Positions 1 to 8,254 of a DNA stretch of 21,550 nt are shown here, piece by piece. Below the pieces are notes generated by a model. That model was not told the DNA's origin, did no database searches, and saw only the letters and a list, made by a program, of their open reading frames with translations. Location of the stretch: contig CAZSBG010000107.1 of NCBI GenBank assembly GCA_964605145.1, positions 1-21,550 on the forward strand. Reading direction: 5' to 3'. Numbering within the stretch: position 1 is the stretch's first letter; each line of letters starts with the position of its first letter. A program made the position numbers and the translations under genes. The DNA is from CAZSBG01 sp964605145 (lineage in GTDB: Bacteria > Zhuqueibacterota > Zhuqueibacteria > Thermofontimicrobiales > Thermofontimicrobiaceae).

Positions 1-103
1 TAAACCAGACTCAAAAACTCGAAGTTTAATTTATTACTTTGATTCTGTCTTCAGGCATTGCAAATTCGATGACTCACTTTACCTTCCTTCAGGTTCGCTT
101 GAA

Positions 104-141
104 CTCCCTTCTCCCATTGGGAGAAGGGCCGGGGATGAGGG
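104..141. repeat. REP-like palindromic repeat with perfect 10-bp stem
   Basis: CCCTTCTCCC (106-115) pairs perfectly with GGGAGAAGGG (119-128) across a 3-base ATT loop, followed by CCGGGGATGAGGG. It is much richer in GC than the surrounding DNA. The same kind of sequence (a CCCTTCTCCC hairpin next to a CCGGGGATGAGGG tail) is familiar to me as an intergenic repeat in many bacterial genomes, but copy number in this genome cannot be judged from one window. No T-run follows, so it is not a standard intrinsic terminator. It lies about 80 bases upstream of the potassium transporter gene. Confidence 0.55.
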
Positions 142-224
142 AAAGAATTATTACATTATATCTAAATTTTATTGAAGTCAAGCTTAATAGTTACAATTAA
201 AGAAGAATCAAATAAGTTTTTTGT

Positions 225-1577
225 ATGAAATTAAGCAATAAATCCTTTATCTTTGGTAATAAATTTCATCCTGCTCAAATCATTTTTTTTAGCTTTATAT
301 CGGTTATTGTCATTGGCGCTTTGCTCTTAAAAATACCACAAGCCACCACATCATCAGAACCAATTTCATTTATAGATGCATTATTTACTGCTACCAGCGC
401 GACGTGTGTTACAGGTCTGATTGTAGTCGATACCGGAACATATTTTACTTCGTTGGGACAAGTTATTATTATTGTGCTGGTGCAGCTTGGTGGCTTGGGT
501 ATTATGATGTTTTCGGCATTTTTTGCCATGTTTTTTAAACAGGGCATCAGTATTAAAGAGCGCGTGGTTTTGAGAGAAATGATGAATGTTGAAAATATCG
601 GGATGATTAATAAAACCATACGCAATATTTTTGTCATTACTTTTTCGCTGGAAATAATCGGTACGGTATTGTTGATAATCGCCTGGTCGGATTGCAATTG
701 GGGAATGAGAAAACTAACATTCAACTCAATTTTTCATTCGATTTCTGCATTTTGCAATGCCGGATTTTCCACGTTTAGCGATAGCTTGATGCGGTTCCAA
801 ACCGATGTCCCGACATTCCTGATATTCTCCATGCTAATTATCATGGGAGGGGTAGGTTTTATCACCATCATGGACCTTGGGGCGTCACGTATTCTGCCCG
901 GATCGAAGAAAAAAATTCCCGGTTTATCTTTGCATACGAAATTAATATTGACAATTTCCGGCATTCTGCTTTTAGCTGGAGCGATCGCTTTTTATATCTT
1001 TGAGTTTCACAGGATGAGCACAACCGGGAAGGTGCTGTCATCTGTTTTTACTTCGGTAACAGCGCGAACAGCGGGGTTTAATACCGTCGATATTGGGCAA
1101 TTGTCAGTAAATTCTGCATTATTTTTAATGGTGCTCATGTTCATTGGCGCTTCTCCCGGTTCAACCGGCGGCGGTATTAAAACAACTACATGTGGAATTT
1201 TATGGCTCAGCCTGAGTTCGTTTGCTTCAGGAAAAAACAAGATTGAGTTATTTAGAAAACGTATCCCGGATACAGTTTTGAATCGTGCTTACATTGTTTT
1301 TCTCTTTTCTGTGATTGTCGTTGTGATTTCTGTTTTCGTGTTAACAATCACAGAGTCGGCTGATTTCATCGATATCTTGTTCGAAGAAATATCTGCGTTT
1401 GGCACCGTGGGGCTGTCGCGTGGCTTAACGCCTGATTTGACCGGCATTGGAAAAGTTATCATAACGATTTCCATGTTCGTGGGAAGAATTGGGCCATTGA
1501 CCCTGGCTTCAGCAATTATCAATCAAAGAGAGCCACAAAAAATTGAATATCCTTCAGAATATGTGATGATCGGATAA
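225..1577 (+). CDS. ktrB: KtrB/TrkH-family potassium uptake channel subunit
   Basis: Inner-membrane K+ (or Na+-coupled K+) translocating subunit, 450 residues, close to the usual KtrB length and shorter than most TrkH. The four pore loops of the superfamily are visible: TSATCVTG near residues 57-64, SAFCNAGF near 174-181, TARTAGFNT near 279-287 and SAFGTVGLS near 390-398. Each supplies the glycine expected in the selectivity filter (about G64, G180, G284, G396). The gating-loop signature GASPGSTGGGIKT is at 308-320. Eight or more hydrophobic segments match the fold. The ATG start has no clear Shine-Dalgarno, only a distant AAGAAG. The gene is followed after 20 bases by the regulatory subunit, so the two are probably co-transcribed. 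TrkH is the alternative name; length and partner size favour Ktr. Confidence 0.93.
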   Translation: MKLSNKSFIFGNKFHPAQIIFFSFISVIVIGALLLKIPQATTSSEPISFIDALFTATSATCVTGLIVVDTGTYFTSLGQVIIIVLVQLGGLGIMMFSAFFAMFFKQGISIKERVVLREMMNVENIGMINKTIRNIFVITFSLEIIGTVLLIIAWSDCNWGMRKLTFNSIFHSISAFCNAGFSTFSDSLMRFQTDVPTFLIFSMLIIMGGVGFITIMDLGASRILPGSKKKIPGLSLHTKLILTISGILLLAGAIAFYIFEFHRMSTTGKVLSSVFTSVTARTAGFNTVDIGQLSVNSALFLMVLMFIGASPGSTGGGIKTTTCGILWLSLSSFASGKNKIELFRKRIPDTVLNRAYIVFLFSVIVVVISVFVLTITESADFIDILFEEISAFGTVGLSRGLTPDLTGIGKVIITISMFVGRIGPLTLASAIINQREPQKIEYPSEYVMIG

Positions 1578-1597
1578 CAATATAGCGGAATAAAAAA

Positions 1598-2278
1598 ATG
1601 GATAAATTTGTCATAATTGGTCTGGGTACATTTGGAAAAAGCCTGGCTCTTGAGCTCATTGAAAAAGGAGCCGAAGTTGTTGCCATTGATTCCAACATGG
1701 ATCTGGTCGAGGAAATACAGGAAAGCGTAACCTACTCCGCCTGTCTGGACAGTACTGATAGAAAAGCCATTGAAGAATTGGGGCCTGATAAATTTGATGT
1801 TGCTGTTGTATGCATCGGAGAAAATTTTGAGGCAAATCTTTTAACGGCTGTTCTTATCAAGCAGCTTGGCGTAAAACGAGTCATTGCCAGGGCTTCAGAT
1901 GAACTTCAGGCGAATATTCTGCTAACGGTTGGAATTGACCAGATTATTTCTCCGGAAGAAGAAGCAGCGAAAAAACTGACAGATAAGCTGATATTGAAAA
2001 CATTACTGGATATAACGTATTTAGCGGATAATATGGCAATTGCCAAAATTGAAGCGCCCGGAAGTTATGATGGAAAGACAATTGGCGAATTAGATTTGCG
2101 CGCAAAGAAAGGAGTGAACGTGCTTGCAATTCACAGAGCTGAAAAGAAAATTAAGAAATCTGATGAAGAAGAAGAAAAACCGGAGATTGTCAATAATCCC
2201 GGTGCAGCCACGGTGATACATAAAAAAGATACACTCATCGTAATTGGAGAAACAAACCATATCGAAGAATTATCTTAA
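1598..2278 (+). CDS. ktrA: KtrA/TrkA-type RCK regulatory subunit of K+ uptake
   Basis: Cytoplasmic gating ring subunit of the potassium transporter encoded just upstream. 226 residues, the size of KtrA and half of TrkA, so a single RCK unit. The N-terminal RCK_N domain begins with a Rossmann dinucleotide motif, IIGLGTFGKS (residues 6-15), with an acidic residue ending the second strand (AIDSN), as expected for NAD(H) or ATP/ADP binding. The C-terminal RCK_C domain covers roughly residues 140-226. It contains a charged, glutamate-rich insertion (SDEEEEKPE) before its last strands, which is not typical. In Firmicutes, RCK_C of KtrA binds c-di-AMP; a diadenylate cyclase lies at 19616-20209 in this window, so this protein is a candidate target. 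That link is inference. Confidence 0.92.
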   Translation: MDKFVIIGLGTFGKSLALELIEKGAEVVAIDSNMDLVEEIQESVTYSACLDSTDRKAIEELGPDKFDVAVVCIGENFEANLLTAVLIKQLGVKRVIARASDELQANILLTVGIDQIISPEEEAAKKLTDKLILKTLLDITYLADNMAIAKIEAPGSYDGKTIGELDLRAKKGVNVLAIHRAEKKIKKSDEEEEKPEIVNNPGAATVIHKKDTLIVIGETNHIEELS

Positions 2279-2296
2279 AATGAAAAATTAAAAAAC

Positions 2297-2302
2297 AGGA
2301 GG
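2297..2302 (+). promoter_or_regulatory. Strong ribosome binding site of the BON protein
   Basis: AGGAGG with a 6-base spacer to the ATG at 2309. It is one of the strongest ribosome sites in the window, while the ktrB gene upstream has almost none. This suggests the BON protein is translated at a much higher rate than the transporter on the same message. Confidence 0.6.
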
Positions 2303-2308
2303 TATTCA

Positions 2309-3796
2309 ATGATAAATATAAAATATCGACACAAAAAAAATGAACAAGCAAATTCACTTATAAGATCGATGCTTTTAACATGTGCAACGTTATTGTTCAT
2401 GGTTTTTATCTCGGGTTTTGCTCGAAGTGAAAGTGCTGAGCTGGAAGATCATGAAATAACAAATGCAATCGAAACAGAAATACTTCTGGATCGTGGCATT
2501 GCCTCGCACATGCTGGATGTAAAAACCATAGGAGGCGTAGTAACACTTTCTGGGAAAGTGAACAATATATTCGCCAAAGAAAGAACACTTGACATTGCAC
2601 GATCGGTGAAAGGCGTTAAATCAATTATTGATAGAATTGAAGTAACTTCCCTGCAAAGGTCAAATGAAGAGTTGAAAAAAGATATAAGAGATGCTTTGCT
2701 GTTCGACCCCGCGACTGAAGAGCATGAGATTGAGGTGCATGTAAAGAATGGTAGCATTACACTGACCGGTCAGGTGGAATCGAATCAGGAAAGATATCTC
2801 TGCGAAGAAGTGGTGAAGGGCGTTAAAGGAGTGAAAGCAGTCAATAATGAAATTCAAGTTTATTATCCGGAAAAAAGGCCTGACCCTGAACTGAAAAAAG
2901 AGATTGAGCGACTTCTTAAATTAAACATTTGGATAGAGGAATCAGGCATCGATGTGGAGGTGGAAAATGGTCATGTTGACCTTAGCGGACGTGTTGGAAG
3001 CCTGATTGAAAGAGAAAAAGCATACACGAATTCGTGGGTGTTTGGCGTCAAATCGGTCAGCTATAGCGATTTGGAGATTCAAGATTGGACTCGCCGGGAT
3101 TTTATGAGGACCGTAAAATATCAGAATCTGTCAGATAAGGATGTAGAAAATTACATAAGGCAGGCGCTGGTTTATGATCCAAAAGTAGTGTCCACTGCGG
3201 TGACGGCAAAGGTTGATACTGGCGTTGCAACGCTTACAGGCATTGTCGATAATTTAACAGCCAAAAAAGCGGCCGAAGAGGATGCACGCAATACAATGGG
3301 TGTTTGGCGCGTCAGGAATTTATTGAAAGTCCGACCCAAAAAAGTAATCGATGATGATGAATTGCAAAAATTGGTGGAGCAGGCTATTTCCAGGGACCCC
3401 TATCTGGATCGATTTGAAATAATCGTCACAGCGATGCATGGAAAAGTATTTCTGTATGGTGAAGTAGATTCTTATTTTGAAAAAGAACATGCAGAAGATA
3501 TTGCATCAAAAGTCAAATATGTCGTGGCAGTGGAAAATCACCTTGTCGCGGATACATCGTGGTACAAAAAAAATGACTGGGAGATTAAGCAGAATATTGA
3601 AAATGAATTGCTTTGGAATCCCTATATCGACAAAGAAAACATCACTGTAAAAGTGGAAGATGGTGTGGCCTCGTTATCCGGCAAGGTCACGTTCTGGCAT
3701 CAGTGGCTGCAAGCTCAGAAGGAAGCCTATCAGGGTGGAGCAAAAGAAGTGCGAAATAAGCTCAAAGTAGTTGTCGGGCCGCTCTATTATCATTAA
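2309..3796 (+). CDS. Exported protein with six tandem BON domains
   Basis: Secreted or periplasmic, 495 residues. A basic N-terminus and hydrophobic segment (about 18-37) with a probable cut after SESA (41-43) form a signal peptide. The rest is six BON-type repeats at about 48-113, 119-186, 193-258, 276-343, 349-415 and 423-490. Each has the alpha-beta pattern ending in V-x-L-x-G-x-V (for example VVTLSGKV, ITLTGQV, VDLSGRV, VATLTGIV, VFLYGEV, VASLSGKV). BON domains are found in OsmY, secretins and some channels and are thought to bind lipid or surfaces; OsmY is osmotically induced and usually has two. Six in a row with no other domain is long. It starts 30 bases after ktrA, so it may belong to the same transcript. 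The exact function is unknown. Confidence 0.85.
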   Translation: MINIKYRHKKNEQANSLIRSMLLTCATLLFMVFISGFARSESAELEDHEITNAIETEILLDRGIASHMLDVKTIGGVVTLSGKVNNIFAKERTLDIARSVKGVKSIIDRIEVTSLQRSNEELKKDIRDALLFDPATEEHEIEVHVKNGSITLTGQVESNQERYLCEEVVKGVKGVKAVNNEIQVYYPEKRPDPELKKEIERLLKLNIWIEESGIDVEVENGHVDLSGRVGSLIEREKAYTNSWVFGVKSVSYSDLEIQDWTRRDFMRTVKYQNLSDKDVENYIRQALVYDPKVVSTAVTAKVDTGVATLTGIVDNLTAKKAAEEDARNTMGVWRVRNLLKVRPKKVIDDDELQKLVEQAISRDPYLDRFEIIVTAMHGKVFLYGEVDSYFEKEHAEDIASKVKYVVAVENHLVADTSWYKKNDWEIKQNIENELLWNPYIDKENITVKVEDGVASLSGKVTFWHQWLQAQKEAYQGGAKEVRNKLKVVVGPLYYH

Positions 3797-4008
3797 AACC
3801 GGCTGCGCTATTGAATGGTCTATCAAATAATATCCTGTCCCCCCGGAATTTCCTGATGAAAATTAGCTATCCGAGGATTCAGTAGAATTACCATTCATTT
3901 TGGATATTCATTTGCAAGGAATATAAATTCGCGCAGGTATCGGTTCGTTTAGATAGAAGTTTAGGGGAGAGATAGAAATAGTTTAATTGAATTCAAATGG
4001 AGAATATT

Positions 4009-4374
4009 ATGTATCGGGTTATTTATCAAGAAGACAATAAAATCGAGTTATCTTTATGGGATGAATTAACAGGCGATGAGCTTCAACAGATAGTGCATCA
4101 GTTGGAATCATTGTGTACGATGTACCCTGACATTCATGTTTTATTTGACGCAGGTGCATTGAAGAAATATAATCTAAAGATAATGCTGGATGAATATGAT
4201 TTCTATAAAAAATACAAAAAAAATCTGAAAAGAGTTGGAATCGTGTCCGACAAAAAAATTGAAAAATTCTTTCTGAATCTGTTGAGCAAATTTTCTGACA
4301 CGGAAATAAAAGTATTCGATGATGATCAAATTGAAGCCGCTCGGAAATGGATTTTTCCATCGAAATTACCGTGA
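4009..4374 (+). CDS. SpoIIAA-like (STAS/SEC14-type) protein
   Basis: A 121-residue cytoplasmic protein of the SpoIIAA-like family. It shows the characteristic run from a central beta strand (HVLFDAGAL) through a long helix to LKRVGIVSDKKIEKF and the C-terminal IKVFDDDQIEAARKWI, which is the family's closing signature. These proteins share the STAS/CRAL-TRIO-like fold and are presumed ligand- or partner-binding; none has a settled biochemical role. An ATG at 3997 is also in frame, but GGAG at 3999-4002 lies 6 bases before the ATG at 4009 and sits inside the upstream candidate, so 4009 is preferred. There is no cognate kinase or sigma factor next to it. It stands alone between the BON gene and a zinc-finger regulator. 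Confidence 0.75.
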   Translation: MYRVIYQEDNKIELSLWDELTGDELQQIVHQLESLCTMYPDIHVLFDAGALKKYNLKIMLDEYDFYKKYKKNLKRVGIVSDKKIEKFFLNLLSKFSDTEIKVFDDDQIEAARKWIFPSKLP

Positions 4375-4524
4375 TCAGATGTTGGGACAAAATATAATTG
4401 AGTAATATTTTCAAGCGATGCAAAACTACAATACCCATTGAAAAATTTGAACTCAAGAAAAGTTTTTCAAAAACTCGGTAGATTTAATAACGAAGCAGAG
4501 GTGAATCGAAAATTGAAAGCATCA

Positions 4525-4851
4525 ATGAAACAATATAAAACCATTCGCGAGAAACTCGAAGCCAAACAAAAAGAGCTTGAAAATCGGTTGAAGGGCATCA
4601 AAAAACGACCTGGCAGGCTGGATCAGGCAGTGAATTCCGATTTTCAGGAACAGGCTGTTGAACGTCAAAGCGACGAGGTGGCGGATTATCTTGACAAAAA
4701 AATTCATGCAGAGCTGCATAGATTTAATCAGGCGCTTTCCCGCATGGATCGCGGTGAATATGGAAAATGTGAACGATGTGGAAAAAAGATTTCCATCAAA
4801 CGGCTCGAAGCCCTGCCATACACAGAAAGGTGTATTTCCTGCGCAGGCTAA
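4525..4851 (+). CDS. TraR/DksA-family zinc-finger protein
   Basis: A small DksA/TraR-type protein, 108 residues from this start. An N-terminal coiled coil (about 1-75) contains the segment DFQEQAVERQSDEV (39-52), typical of the short TraR/DksA relatives. A C4 zinc finger follows, C82-x2-C85-x17-C103-x2-C106 (CERCG and CISCAG). Family members bind the RNA polymerase secondary channel and change transcription under stress, with or without ppGpp. The frame stays open upstream to a TTG at 4438 (137 residues) and a GTG at 4501, but neither has a well-placed ribosome site, and the usual family length fits the ATG at 4525, which has only a weak GAAAG. The start is therefore uncertain; the family call is not. 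Confidence 0.82.
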   Translation: MKQYKTIREKLEAKQKELENRLKGIKKRPGRLDQAVNSDFQEQAVERQSDEVADYLDKKIHAELHRFNQALSRMDRGEYGKCERCGKKISIKRLEALPYTERCISCAG

Positions 4852-4894
4852 GCGTCTTTAAAAGCTGATAAAATAAACCTTGACAACGGAACAT

Positions 4895-5036
4895 TTTTGG
4901 CAAAAAATCACAAAGAACAAAATTCAAATGCCAATTTCAAACTTTATTTGAAAATGTACAACCAAACGATCCTGTCAGAGTTTGATTTTGTGGAATTTGG
5001 TTATTGAGTTTTGCAATTTCCGGTTTATCCGGTTTA
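4895..5036. repeat. Probable degenerate inverted repeat element upstream of the outer-membrane protein gene
   Basis: This AT-rich stretch has a left part built of CAAA/AATT words and a right part of TTTG/AATTTGG words, roughly mirror-like. It holds a 7-bp hairpin (TTTCAAA 4935-4941, loop CTTTA, TTTGAAA 4947-4953) and ends in two tandem copies of TCCGGTTTA (5019-5036). Similar CAAATTCCAAA...TTTGG...TTTATCCGG intergenic elements are something I recognise from environmental bacterial genomes. Assignment is by eye and weak. Confidence 0.3.
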
Positions 5037-5051
5037 GGAATATTGATTGAC

Positions 5052-5055
5052 GGAG
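5052..5055 (+). promoter_or_regulatory. GGAG ribosome site that decides a TTG start
   Basis: GGAG is followed by a 7-base spacer to TTG at 5063. An ATG at 5058 lies only 2 bases after the GGAG and opens a 3-codon frame (M-F-C-stop, 5058-5069) that cannot encode the protein. The TTG is therefore the likely initiator of the large outer-membrane protein. Confidence 0.5.
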
Positions 5056-5062
5056 TTATGTT

Positions 5063-8000
5063 TTGTTAAAAAATTTAAGAAATATCACAATTGAGCTTCT
5101 TCTCAAAAAAACATCGCTCAGAATATGTTCCCTGTGTGTTCTAATATTTTTTGGGACGATGCTGTGTTGGAGCACAAGTGGAAATGCACAGTATTTTGGC
5201 AGAAACAAAGTGCAGTACGAAGACTTTGATTTTCGCGTGCTTCTGTCACAACATTATAAAATCTATCATTATGAAAAGGAGTCGGCGGTAGCACCTGATG
5301 CAGCATATATGTTGGAAAGATGGCTCGATCGATACAAGAAGGTTTTTCATTATAGCCTGAAACCGCATCAGCCAATTATTATTTACGCCAATCATGCGGA
5401 TTTTCAGCAAACAAATGTGATCGGTGGAATTATACAACAGGGCACGGGAGGCGTAACTGAGGGATTGAAAAATCGCATCGTTCTTCCATTCACCGGTATT
5501 TACGGTGAAAACGATCATGTGCTGGGACATGAGTTAGTTCATGCATTTCAGTACGATATTATGAAAGGTAGGAAGGGCGGGCTTCGTGGCGCCAGGCGAC
5601 TTCCGCTCTGGTTTATCGAAGGGCTGGCAGAATATTTGTCAATCGGCCGCGATGATCCCCTGACTGCAATGTGGATGCGCGATGCAGTGCTGCACGAGGA
5701 TTTGCCCACTATCAGAGATGTTTCACGGGATTATCGATATTTTCCCTATCGCTATGGTCATGCAATTTGGGCTTATATGACTGGCCATTGGGGAGATCAA
5801 ATCATACCAGTTATATTTAACGCTGCCCTGGACAGCGGTTGGCAAAAGGGTGTAAAGGTCGTCCTGGGAATTGAAAGTGATTCTCTTTCAAAAAAATGGC
5901 AGACTGTGACGCGCGACAATTTTGCTCCTCAACTTCAGGGACGCGCCAAACCGAGTGAGATCGGCAGGCCAATAATAACGAAACAGGGCGGCATGAACCT
6001 GGCGCCGGTCATCAGTCCGGACGGGAAATATATTGCCTATTTATCCAGGCGGGATATTTTCACACTTGATCTTTTTTTGGCAGATGCAAAAACAGGTGAG
6101 GTGGCGAAGAAATTGGTAAGTTCCAATACCGACTCTCATTTTGATGCATTGCGGTTCACAAATTCTGCAGGTGCATGGTCTTCGAATGGAGAGCAATTTG
6201 CTTTTGTTGTATTCAAAAATGGAGACAATGCAATTGTGATCATTGATGTAAAAACAGGAAATATTGAATCGACGATAAAGCCGGAAAAAGTAGACGCAAT
6301 ATCCAATATTGCCTGGTCGCCTGAAAGTGATTTTCTTGCATTTTCCGGAACTAAAGGAGGCATTGGCGATCTGTATTTATTCAATCGAAAAACAAATGAA
6401 CTGCAAAAGCTCACCGAAGGGAAATTTGCAGAGATCCAGCCCACATTTTCGCCTGATGGACGGACAATTGCATTTGTCACAGATCGTGGATCAAACACAA
6501 ATTTTGAAACATTTACAACCGGTTCCATGAAAATTGGATTGTATAATTTACAAAACGAGAATATACGAACCATCGCCTTATGCAAAAAATGCAAACATAT
6601 AAATCCACAATTTTCAGCCGACGGCAATGATTTGTATTTTGTGGCAAATCCGGATGGTTTTTGTGATATATATCGCTATCATTTTCAAACGAAAGAATTT
6701 TTCAGGATCACAAATATTGCAACAGGAATCAGTGGATTAACTGAATTATCGCCAACCATGTCTGTTTCTCAAAAAACAGGACAAATTGTGTTTTCAGTTT
6801 TTGAAAAGACGAATTACAATATTTATACGCTGAATGATTCAGAAACCAAAGGCAGCCCTGTGAATCCCGATCTGTGGGTATTCGGTGAGAATAGTTCACT
6901 TCCACCCAAAACACAACAGGGTCGAATAATTGTTGAAAATTATCTTGAGAAAAAACCGGCGCAGGATGTATTGTCGCGGGAAAATATTTCATTGAAAGAT
7001 TATGATCCGTCACTTGGATTGACTTACATTGGACAATCTACCATTGGTGTCGCTGTCGACCGATTTGGCACTTCATTAGGCGGCGGAGTGAGCATGCTAT
7101 TCAATGACATGCTGGGGCATCATTCTCTTGGTGTTGTGGCTCAGGTGAACGGCGGAATAAAAGATATTGGGGGACAGGTACACTATTTAAACCAAAAGCA
7201 AAGATTGAACTGGGGAGCTGGCATCGCGCATATTCCGTATCTGACAGGCTATATGCGTTCAGGCCCGGAAACCATCACGATTGATGGTGAAAAGTATACC
7301 GTTCAAAGCCGTGAACTCATTCGGCAGCGTGTGTTTTTGGATCGACTCAATGCAATAGCCGAATATCCATTTTCAACGAATCGCCGATTCGAAATCAGTG
7401 CAGGCTATACGCGTTTGAGCTACTCCATCGAGTCCGAGAAAATATGGACCGTCGGCGGGATAATAGTGGATGAGGAGCAGAAAGATCTGGATGCACCGGA
7501 AGCTTTAAATTTATTTCAACCCACGCTTGCTTATGTGGGCGACTATTCATTTTTTGGATTTACTTCACCAGTAAACGGAAAAAGATTTCGTTTCGAAATA
7601 GAACCGACAATGGGCTCTCTTGGATATGTGACTGCCATTGCAGACTATCGCCGCTATTTTTTCTGGAATCCATTCACGTTTGCTTTGCGAGCGTTCCACG
7701 TCGGACGTTACCTGAAGGATTCGGAAAATAACAGGCTCACACCATTGTTTATTGGTCATGAAACATTTGTTCGCGGTTACAGTTTACGGTCGACCAATTT
7801 ATCCAAAATGCCGGAAGCAACAGATCCATACGCGAGCCCGGAATTCGATCGCTTGGTTGGTTCAAAGATTGGCGTAGTGAATGCTGAGTTGCGTGTCCCG
7901 CTGCTGGGTAGTGATCAATTTGGAATTTTGAATTTTCCCTATTTGCCCACGGAAATTGCCTGTTTTTTGGATGCCGGCATTGCATGGACGGAGCATGAGA

Positions 8001-8176
8001 AGCCATTCTTGAAACTGGAAAAACGATCCGTTAGAAGAGTGCCGGTGTTTAGCACCGGTCTTGCGGCTCGGTTCAATTTATTTGGATATTTTATCGTTCA
8101 GGGATATTATGCGTATCCTTTTCAACGCTCCGGTACCGGAGGCCATTTTGGCTTTGTGATCGCGCCCGGTTGGTAA
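5063..8176 (+). CDS. Outer-membrane protein: zinc metallopeptidase domain, TolB-like propeller, Omp85/BamA-type barrel
   Basis: A 1037-residue protein with a signal peptide (hydrophobic 20-38, probable cut after GNA, residue 42). Residues about 55-290 form a gluzincin-like peptidase domain with HELVH (156-160) and a downstream WFIEGLAEY (183-191) supplying the likely third zinc ligand E186, so the active site appears intact. Residues about 300-620 contain repeated PD40/TolB propeller strands (SPDGKYIAYLS, WSPESDFLAFSG, FSPDGRTIAFVT, FSADGNDLYFV). From about 680 to the end the sequence is beta-rich, with FIGHETFVRGY and a final aromatic residue (APGW), like the surface-antigen barrel of Omp85/BamA/TamA. 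Protease and propeller should face the periplasm. Comparable fusions occur in Bacteroidota/Ignavibacteria-type genomes with no assigned substrate. Initiation is at TTG. It is flanked by short intergenic gaps and probably transcribed alone. Confidence 0.85.
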   Translation: MLKNLRNITIELLLKKTSLRICSLCVLIFFGTMLCWSTSGNAQYFGRNKVQYEDFDFRVLLSQHYKIYHYEKESAVAPDAAYMLERWLDRYKKVFHYSLKPHQPIIIYANHADFQQTNVIGGIIQQGTGGVTEGLKNRIVLPFTGIYGENDHVLGHELVHAFQYDIMKGRKGGLRGARRLPLWFIEGLAEYLSIGRDDPLTAMWMRDAVLHEDLPTIRDVSRDYRYFPYRYGHAIWAYMTGHWGDQIIPVIFNAALDSGWQKGVKVVLGIESDSLSKKWQTVTRDNFAPQLQGRAKPSEIGRPIITKQGGMNLAPVISPDGKYIAYLSRRDIFTLDLFLADAKTGEVAKKLVSSNTDSHFDALRFTNSAGAWSSNGEQFAFVVFKNGDNAIVIIDVKTGNIESTIKPEKVDAISNIAWSPESDFLAFSGTKGGIGDLYLFNRKTNELQKLTEGKFAEIQPTFSPDGRTIAFVTDRGSNTNFETFTTGSMKIGLYNLQNENIRTIALCKKCKHINPQFSADGNDLYFVANPDGFCDIYRYHFQTKEFFRITNIATGISGLTELSPTMSVSQKTGQIVFSVFEKTNYNIYTLNDSETKGSPVNPDLWVFGENSSLPPKTQQGRIIVENYLEKKPAQDVLSRENISLKDYDPSLGLTYIGQSTIGVAVDRFGTSLGGGVSMLFNDMLGHHSLGVVAQVNGGIKDIGGQVHYLNQKQRLNWGAGIAHIPYLTGYMRSGPETITIDGEKYTVQSRELIRQRVFLDRLNAIAEYPFSTNRRFEISAGYTRLSYSIESEKIWTVGGIIVDEEQKDLDAPEALNLFQPTLAYVGDYSFFGFTSPVNGKRFRFEIEPTMGSLGYVTAIADYRRYFFWNPFTFALRAFHVGRYLKDSENNRLTPLFIGHETFVRGYSLRSTNLSKMPEATDPYASPEFDRLVGSKIGVVNAELRVPLLGSDQFGILNFPYLPTEIACFLDAGIAWTEHEKPFLKLEKRSVRRVPVFSTGLAARFNLFGYFIVQGYYAYPFQRSGTGGHFGFVIAPGW

Positions 8177-8254
8177 ATATCAGCAAAAACGGAGTATCGG
8201 ATATGCATCAGGTTAATAAGAAAATAAATATATTATTCATGAAAAGAGGTTATT

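Noticed and set aside
4880..4908. TTGACA at 4880-4885 as a promoter for the barrel protein
   Set aside because: The -10 position reads AAAAAT, which is too poor a match to support a call.
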